From assembly GCF_002994635.1 (NCBI RefSeq), contig NZ_PVNL01000052.1:1-60562 (forward strand): DNA of 60,562 nt, in the 5' to 3' direction. The position numbers were made by a program, and so were the translations under genes. The notes beneath the pieces are model-generated. The model was given only the letters and a program-made list of their open reading frames with translations. It was not told where the DNA came from and did not search any database. The DNA comes from Enhygromyxa salina (GTDB lineage: Bacteria; Myxococcota_A; Polyangia; Nannocystales; Nannocystaceae). Shown piece by piece: positions 56,293 through 60,562 of the stretch; the stretch's first letter is position 1, and each line of letters opens with the position of its first letter.

Positions 56293-57743
56293 GCTCGATC
56301 TTCCTGCGCCGGTCCGGGTGGCATGGTCAGCGAGTCCGACAGGTCCGCGAGCAGCGACACGATCGCGTCGCGTCCGAAATCGAGCGCCGTGATCGCGGTC
56401 AGGCCTTCGTTGATCGCAACCGCTACCGCCTCGAGCTCGGGCCGCCAGTCGAGGAGCCCGGCGCAGCGCCGTCCGGCCTCATGCACGGCCTTGCTGACCT
56501 CGCGGCGCCGAACTTCACAGGTCTCGAGTACTTCGTTGGCGGCCCGCATGAGCAGGTCGGCGCGTGGCCACGATGCGCGCGCACGCCAGCGCTCGATACC
56601 CCGATACAGCCCGACTCCGACGAGATCGGCGACCAGGCGCTCGCGCCAGCGCGATGCGGACTGCGCTGTCCAGCCGGTCTCGTCGCGTAGGTGTCGCAGC
56701 GGCAGCGGGAACTGCCCGAGCCGACAGCCATGCACGCTCGCGGCAGCCTGCGCCCAGATCGTGTCGGCCCGACGTGGACGCAGCCCACCGAGCTGGGCCC
56801 GCGGGTGCGGCAGCTTCAGCCACGCACGGTCGAACACGATCGTGTTGCCGCCGCGCACGATCGGGACCGGCCGCGTCCGCGCGAGGGTCGTTGGCGTCGC
56901 AACCAGCGGGCGCGCGAGCGTCCCGTGGATCATCAGGGCATCGAGCAACGCCGAGCCCTCGAGCGCGAGGCCAAGCATTGGGTACGGATCACGAATGGTC
57001 CGCACCGGCGATAGATCATAGTAGTGGTCGATCTCGCTCCAGCGCGCAGCTGTTGAAGATGTGGGCCAGGCGTGGCGAGCGGCTTCGAGGTCGAAGAGGT
57101 TGGTAGAGAGCGTCGACGAGGCTGGTAGCGGCGGCGCGCCAGTGACTCCGCCGAGCGCGACGTCGATCTCGGGGTGGGCTGCGTGGAAGCTCCAGATTGC
57201 CGGCAACCATGGCCAGGGGGCGCCCAGCTCGACGCCGTCTGGACCCGAGTAGAGCGCGTCGAAGGCCAGATCGTCGTCGAGCAGCAGCACGATTGGGTCA
57301 TCCTCGAGATCGAGGGTCGCGGCGGCCGAGAGCAGCGCCTGCCGGCCATCGGCGATGCAGCGATCAGCGCTCGAGGGAGCCGGACGACGAACGACCTCGA
57401 CGCCTCGGGCCGACAGCGCGTCGGCCATCTCGTCCACGCTCGGGCAGCGTCCGCGCTCGACGATCAGCCAACGCAGCATCGATCGCCCGGCCCGGCGCAC
57501 ACCGACCAGGCCGGCGTGCTCGATCATCTGCATGAAGCTGTGGGTGACGGCGCCCAGGTGCACGCCGCCCGGAGTGCAGGTCAGCACCTGAAACGGACGC
57601 TGCGACCCGTTGATGGCTTCGCGCGTCAGCGTGTCCACGCGCTGCCGGCAGCCGGAGTCCGTCCACCATGGCTCGGCACTGAAGCGATGAGCGTCGAGCA
57701 CGGGCACGTGCGGGGGCTGGTCGAGTGTGCTCGATCTCGTCAC
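56289..57743 (-). CDS. Glycosyltransferase-like protein (GT-A type, tentative)
   Basis: The 484-residue product has a region PIVLLLDDDLAFD at about 158, consistent with a DxD-type motif of GT-A glycosyltransferases, preceded by alternating beta/alpha segments and followed by a Pro/Trp-rich acceptor-like region. The last ~130 residues are helical. It starts with GTG at 57743 and overlaps the M20-like gene by ATGA. The family is uncertain; the nearby epimerase and deacetylase fit a sugar-linked role. Confidence 0.7.
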   Translation of the reverse strand: MTRSSTLDQPPHVPVLDAHRFSAEPWWTDSGCRQRVDTLTREAINGSQRPFQVLTCTPGGVHLGAVTHSFMQMIEHAGLVGVRRAGRSMLRWLIVERGRCPSVDEMADALSARGVEVVRRPAPSSADRCIADGRQALLSAAATLDLEDDPIVLLLDDDLAFDALYSGPDGVELGAPWPWLPAIWSFHAAHPEIDVALGGVTGAPPLPASSTLSTNLFDLEAARHAWPTSSTAARWSEIDHYYDLSPVRTIRDPYPMLGLALEGSALLDALMIHGTLARPLVATPTTLARTRPVPIVRGGNTIVFDRAWLKLPHPRAQLGGLRPRRADTIWAQAAASVHGCRLGQFPLPLRHLRDETGWTAQSASRWRERLVADLVGVGLYRGIERWRARASWPRADLLMRAANEVLETCEVRRREVSKAVHEAGRRCAGLLDWRPELEAVAVAINEGLTAITALDFGRDAIVSLLADLSDSLTMPPGPAQEDRA

Positions 57744-57800
57744 TCATGAAGAGGATCACCCGTCTCCATGGAGGGCGCAAGCGCCAAGCACCGGATCGTT

Positions 57801-58289
57801 TCAGGACGGATCAACTCGACCGACCAGCTCGGGCTCGAACCGCACGTCGATGTGGCGCAGCGGCAACTCGCGAGCCAACCATGCGCAAAAATTCTCGTAC
57901 CATTGTGCCGCATAGGCGAAATCAGCATACTGACGAGTTGGTCCGTTCGACGGACGCGAGCGAAGCTGCTGGACCCAGCGTTCGCGGTCGGGCAGCAGCA
58001 GCCAGACCTCCTCGCGCGAATCGAGGGGAAACAGCGCTGCTTCGGGCACCAGCCCGGCGACGACCAGCAGGGGGGCGACCTCGGCGTTGTCGGGGTGCAG
58101 TTCGACGGCCCGCACGACCTCGACCAGCTTCGCATTGGCCGCGAGCACGCCCTTACGAAGGTCGAGGGGCTCGATCAGCGGACTGAGCATGGCGTTGAAC
58201 TCGACGCGACGGGTGAAGCCCGTGTGGCGTCGAGCGAAGGTGCTCTTGCCTGCGCCGGGAGGCCCAACCAACCAGGTCAATCGCTTCAT
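57801..58289 (-). CDS. Small P-loop kinase-like protein
   Basis: The 162-residue product starts MKRLTWLVGPPGAGKST with Walker A at 9-17. Its size and lack of a transporter signature fit a P-loop kinase of the AAA_33/zeta-like type that phosphorylates a small molecule. It overlaps the upstream PhyH gene by ATGA and lies 57 bases before the glycosyltransferase-like gene, so it probably belongs to the same operon. Confidence 0.85.
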   Translation of the reverse strand: MKRLTWLVGPPGAGKSTFARRHTGFTRRVEFNAMLSPLIEPLDLRKGVLAANAKLVEVVRAVELHPDNAEVAPLLVVAGLVPEAALFPLDSREEVWLLLPDRERWVQQLRSRPSNGPTRQYADFAYAAQWYENFCAWLARELPLRHIDVRFEPELVGRVDPS

Positions 58290-59053
58290 CGCTGGTTGCC
58301 CCCCGGATGGACGAGCTCACCCGCGCGCACGCTCCGGGCCCGAGGGTGCCGCGGTGCACGCTTGGGGTCCCAGCGGGCTTCGAGCGGCAGCCACGTGCTG
58401 ATCCACGCCCGGCGTGGCTCACCACTGCCGTTGACCCCCGAGCGATGCCACGTGCGTCCGTGGAAGATCAGCGCGTCTCCGGGGTCCAGCCGCGGGCAGC
58501 TCAGCTCGAACGCCTGTGTATCGAATCCACGACCGAGGGTGCCGAGCTGAGGCTCGCCAGTGTGCAGATCGATCGCGGGGCCCAGCTGGTGATGACTGCG
58601 GAGCGCGAGCTCGACAGCTCCTCGCCGGTCGTCGGCCGGATCCAGCGCGCACCAGACTACGGCGCTCCACGGTGTGTCGACCGGCCAAAACGGCTCGTCT
58701 TGATGCCATGGCAGCGCGTCGTGCTCAGCCAGCTTGGTCAGCAACAGATCCTGAAAGACGTGCAGGTCGGGGCTCAGGCGATGCGCGAGCTGTGTGGCGA
58801 GCCGCTCGAGCACCGCACCCGTCGAACCGGCGTCGCTGCGGGTATGGGGGTTGAACCACTGCTCCAACAGGCGATCGAGGCCAGGCCGTGGCTCGGTCGG
58901 CACCGTGTGGGTGTAGAGGACCTGTCGGGACGTCGCCGCGCCAGCGTTGCGCAGGGCCACGAAGCGGTCTCGGAGAGCTTCGACCTCGGCGGGCTTCAGC
59001 AGGCTCCGAGATACGACCACGCCCCGCTCGAGCAGAGCATCGAGCAGGGTCAT
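58286..59053 (-). CDS. PhyH-family Fe(II)/2-oxoglutarate dioxygenase
   Basis: The 255-residue product has iron ligands in WHQDEPFWPVD (His117, Asp119) and TWHRSGVN (His203), with a later Arg for 2-oxoglutarate binding, as in phytanoyl-CoA dioxygenase relatives used for tailoring hydroxylations. The WHQD...FWPVD stretch is strikingly similar to the PhyH half of the fusion protein a few genes downstream, hinting at duplication. It overlaps the P-loop kinase gene by ATGA and follows the Cys-rich gene by 108 bases. Confidence 0.92.
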   Translation of the reverse strand: MTLLDALLERGVVVSRSLLKPAEVEALRDRFVALRNAGAATSRQVLYTHTVPTEPRPGLDRLLEQWFNPHTRSDAGSTGAVLERLATQLAHRLSPDLHVFQDLLLTKLAEHDALPWHQDEPFWPVDTPWSAVVWCALDPADDRRGAVELALRSHHQLGPAIDLHTGEPQLGTLGRGFDTQAFELSCPRLDPGDALIFHGRTWHRSGVNGSGEPRRAWISTWLPLEARWDPKRAPRHPRARSVRAGELVHPGGNQR

Positions 59054-59161
59054 CGACGCGCGATCCGAGCTGTGCTGCGGGTCGTCGCGGACAGTTCGTT
59101 GGGCATCACGCCGAGTTTACGAACTTGTCGGCGGCTTGACCATCTGCCAGGCGTGTCAGCC

Positions 59162-60310
59162 TCAGGTAAACCGAAACACCCTGCAGGGCTGCTCGACGCT
59201 CGGGATCCGACCGTCCGGATCGACGACCTGGCCGAGCAGCCGCTCGGCGAAGTCGCCGGCAGTGGGGCTGGACGGCCTGGCTGCGGTGATCCGCTCGCGG
59301 CCCCCAGCGACGGCGCTGAGCTCGAGCGCCACCCGCTCGTCCTCGTGGTTGATCGCAAACGCCCCGCGTAGCAGCTGCTCGTAGCCTGAGTGGACCGCCT
59401 CGACCACGCCCGCGATCCGACCCGCGATCTCGAGCGCGTGCGGGCAGTCGAACCGACACGGATCGAAGCTGATCAGCCCCAGCCGATCATTCTTGAGCAG
59501 GGTGTTGATCCGCGCGCGCGGTCGCTCGACCCAGGCCGCGTCGATCCGGTGGAAGTTGCCGCGGCGCGAGTTGAGCTCGGGGTCGTGACCGTCGTGTTCG
59601 AGCTGCGTCGAGCGCAGGAACGACTCCACGCAGCAGCTCGGGTAGCCCAGCATCTCGCCGCAGTCGCGCAGCGCGACCAGCTGGGCCGCGATCGGTAGGT
59701 ACTGGCGCAGCTCCGCGTCGACCAGCGCGAGCGCCCGATCGCGCGTGGACGCGACCATCACGTAGGTCCGCGCGCCGTCGGCCCCAGCGTCGGTCTCGAC
59801 CGCGGCGACGCTGTAGCCGGCCCGCAGCCACAGTCCGACTTCGTAGGGGGCCTCGTCGCCGTGCAGGCGGATCCGCAGGGCGGGCTTGATCCCCGCCTCG
59901 AAGGCGAGTCGCTCGGGAGACACGCTGCGCGGATCGAGCTCGGCGCTCGGACCCGGGCTGCGGGGCTGGGGCTGGTGCCAGCGAAACGATGCCTCGTGGG
60001 CGGCGACCCCGGCGGTTAGGGCGGCCAGCAGCGCGCGGATGTCTGCGCCTGGCGAGCTGCGCAGCGCGACGATCGAGAAGCGCGCGGTCTGGCGGCTCGG
60101 GAGCTTGCTTGGCACTGGGTGATCGCGGTCGAGGAGGCGAACGATCGCCCAAGGTCCGCCGCGGGCTCGGAACCGAGCGTCGATCCAGCGCTCGCGGGCG
60201 GTCCATTGCTCGAGCCACCAGTCTGCGGTTGGGCTGGTTAGCCGCAGCATCGCGGCGATCACCGCGTCGTTGTCTGGGGCGATCACCGACACGGGGATTG
60301 AGTACCCCAA
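59162..60310 (-). CDS. Cys-rich DUF483-like protein, probable first gene of the operon
   Basis: The 382-residue product has two Cys clusters: LGYPSCCVESFLRS and FDPCRFDCPHALEIA, the pattern I associate with DUF483. The Cys pairs could bind a metal or cluster. The N-terminal half has no recognised domain. The frame begins at TTG 60310 with GGAG about 12 bases upstream; GTGs at 60292 and 60286 are alternatives. It heads the minus-strand operon and is divergent from a lipoprotein gene with 50 bases between. Confidence 0.8.
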   Translation of the reverse strand: MGYSIPVSVIAPDNDAVIAAMLRLTSPTADWWLEQWTARERWIDARFRARGGPWAIVRLLDRDHPVPSKLPSRQTARFSIVALRSSPGADIRALLAALTAGVAAHEASFRWHQPQPRSPGPSAELDPRSVSPERLAFEAGIKPALRIRLHGDEAPYEVGLWLRAGYSVAAVETDAGADGARTYVMVASTRDRALALVDAELRQYLPIAAQLVALRDCGEMLGYPSCCVESFLRSTQLEHDGHDPELNSRRGNFHRIDAAWVERPRARINTLLKNDRLGLISFDPCRFDCPHALEIAGRIAGVVEAVHSGYEQLLRGAFAINHEDERVALELSAVAGGRERITAARPSSPTAGDFAERLLGQVVDPDGRIPSVEQPCRVFRFT

Positions 60311-60360
60311 GTGGGTCGGAACTCCGAGCGGACGGGTCGCAAACGTGCTTCACTGGGCCG

Positions 60361-60562
60361 ATGCGAACCATTTGTTTGGTGACGATGACTGCCGCGTTGG
60401 TGTGCGCCTGTGGTGACGACCGGGCGTCGAGCTCCGAGACCGCCGACGGGGCGACGGGGACCGAGACGGGGGACGGAGACGGGGCGACGGAGACCGGCGG
60501 TAGCGGTAGCGGTGATGGTGACGGTGATGGTGACGGGGACGGTGATGGTGACGGGGATGGCG
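60361..60562 (+). CDS. Lipoprotein with Gly-Asp repeats, 3' end outside window
   Basis: The visible 67 codons start MRTICLVTMTAALVCAC, a lipoprotein signal, then an Ala/Ser/Glu/Thr linker and a run of Gly-Asp and Gly-Ser repeats coded by GGTGAT/GGTGAC/GGGGAC units. Such Gly-Asp linkers after the lipobox are common in surface lipoproteins of Nannocystineae-type myxobacteria. The functional domain lies beyond the window edge, so its role is unknown. Confidence 0.85.
   Translation, partial: MRTICLVTMTAALVCACGDDRASSSETADGATGTETGDGDGATETGGSGSGDGDGDGDGDGDGDGDG
60505..60562 (+). repeat. Hexanucleotide Gly-Asp-coding repeat
   Basis: About nine imperfect copies of GGTGAY/GGGGAY continue to the window edge within the lipoprotein gene. 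The length may vary between strains because such repeats expand and shrink easily. Confidence 0.75.

Overview
The window is high-GC bacterial DNA packed with genes. Several things point to a myxobacterium, most likely suborder Nannocystineae: exported lipoproteins with runs of Gly-Asp and Glu-Thr-Gly repeats, an OmpA protein with type-3 thrombospondin repeats, a giant PknK-like kinase/AAA/TPR protein, many GTG and TTG starts, and very long open antisense frames typical of GC-rich codon use. This placement is an inference from style, not from a marker gene. I saw no rRNA, tRNA, CRISPR array, insertion sequence or phage gene, and no gap over 300 bases without a gene.

Layout. 1-10.3 kb (all minus): a very long exported helical-repeat protein cut by the window edge, an AAA ATPase with a small partner gene that looks frameshifted at a G tract, and a membrane trypsin-like protease coupled to a periplasmic-binding-like protein. 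10.4-14.6 kb: histidine kinase plus receiver-HPt protein (minus), divergent from an NtrC-type sigma-54 activator (plus), with a near-perfect palindrome between them. 14.8-23.6 kb (plus): an alpha-2-macroglobulin lipoprotein with an intact thioester, then a metzincin-type protease lipoprotein with FG-GAP/VCBS-like repeats coupled to a Cys-rich small lipoprotein. 23.8-26.2 kb: OmpA/TSP3 protein, small four-helix membrane protein, and a long inverted repeat. 26.2-31.5 kb: a VWA / nicotinamidase-like / atypical kinase with zinc ribbon / PP2C operon (a TerY-P-like triad with an extra amidohydrolase), divergent from a YgjP-like metallopeptidase.

31.5-38.7 kb (minus): cNMP-domain protein > patatin phospholipase > alpha/beta hydrolase > subtilase > large exported protein, mostly with 4-nt overlaps. 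38.8-46.2 kb: a stand-alone condensation-type acyltransferase (plus), then a minus-strand lipid-type operon: KAS III-like enzyme > acyltransferase > two SDRs > large catalase. 46.4-50.3 kb: PknK-like kinase (plus).

50.4-60.3 kb (minus) is the most unusual part. It is a run of nine genes, most joined by ATGA/GTGA overlaps: Cys-rich DUF483-like protein, PhyH dioxygenase, P-loop kinase, glycosyltransferase-like protein, minimal M20 hydrolase, an arylamine N-acetyltransferase/PhyH fusion, a LOG-like/polysaccharide deacetylase fusion, NAD-dependent epimerase, and a possible beta-propeller protein. The mix of tailoring enzymes and unusual fusions suggests an undescribed small-molecule or glycoconjugate pathway. 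The window ends in a divergent lipoprotein gene with a Gly-Asp repeat.
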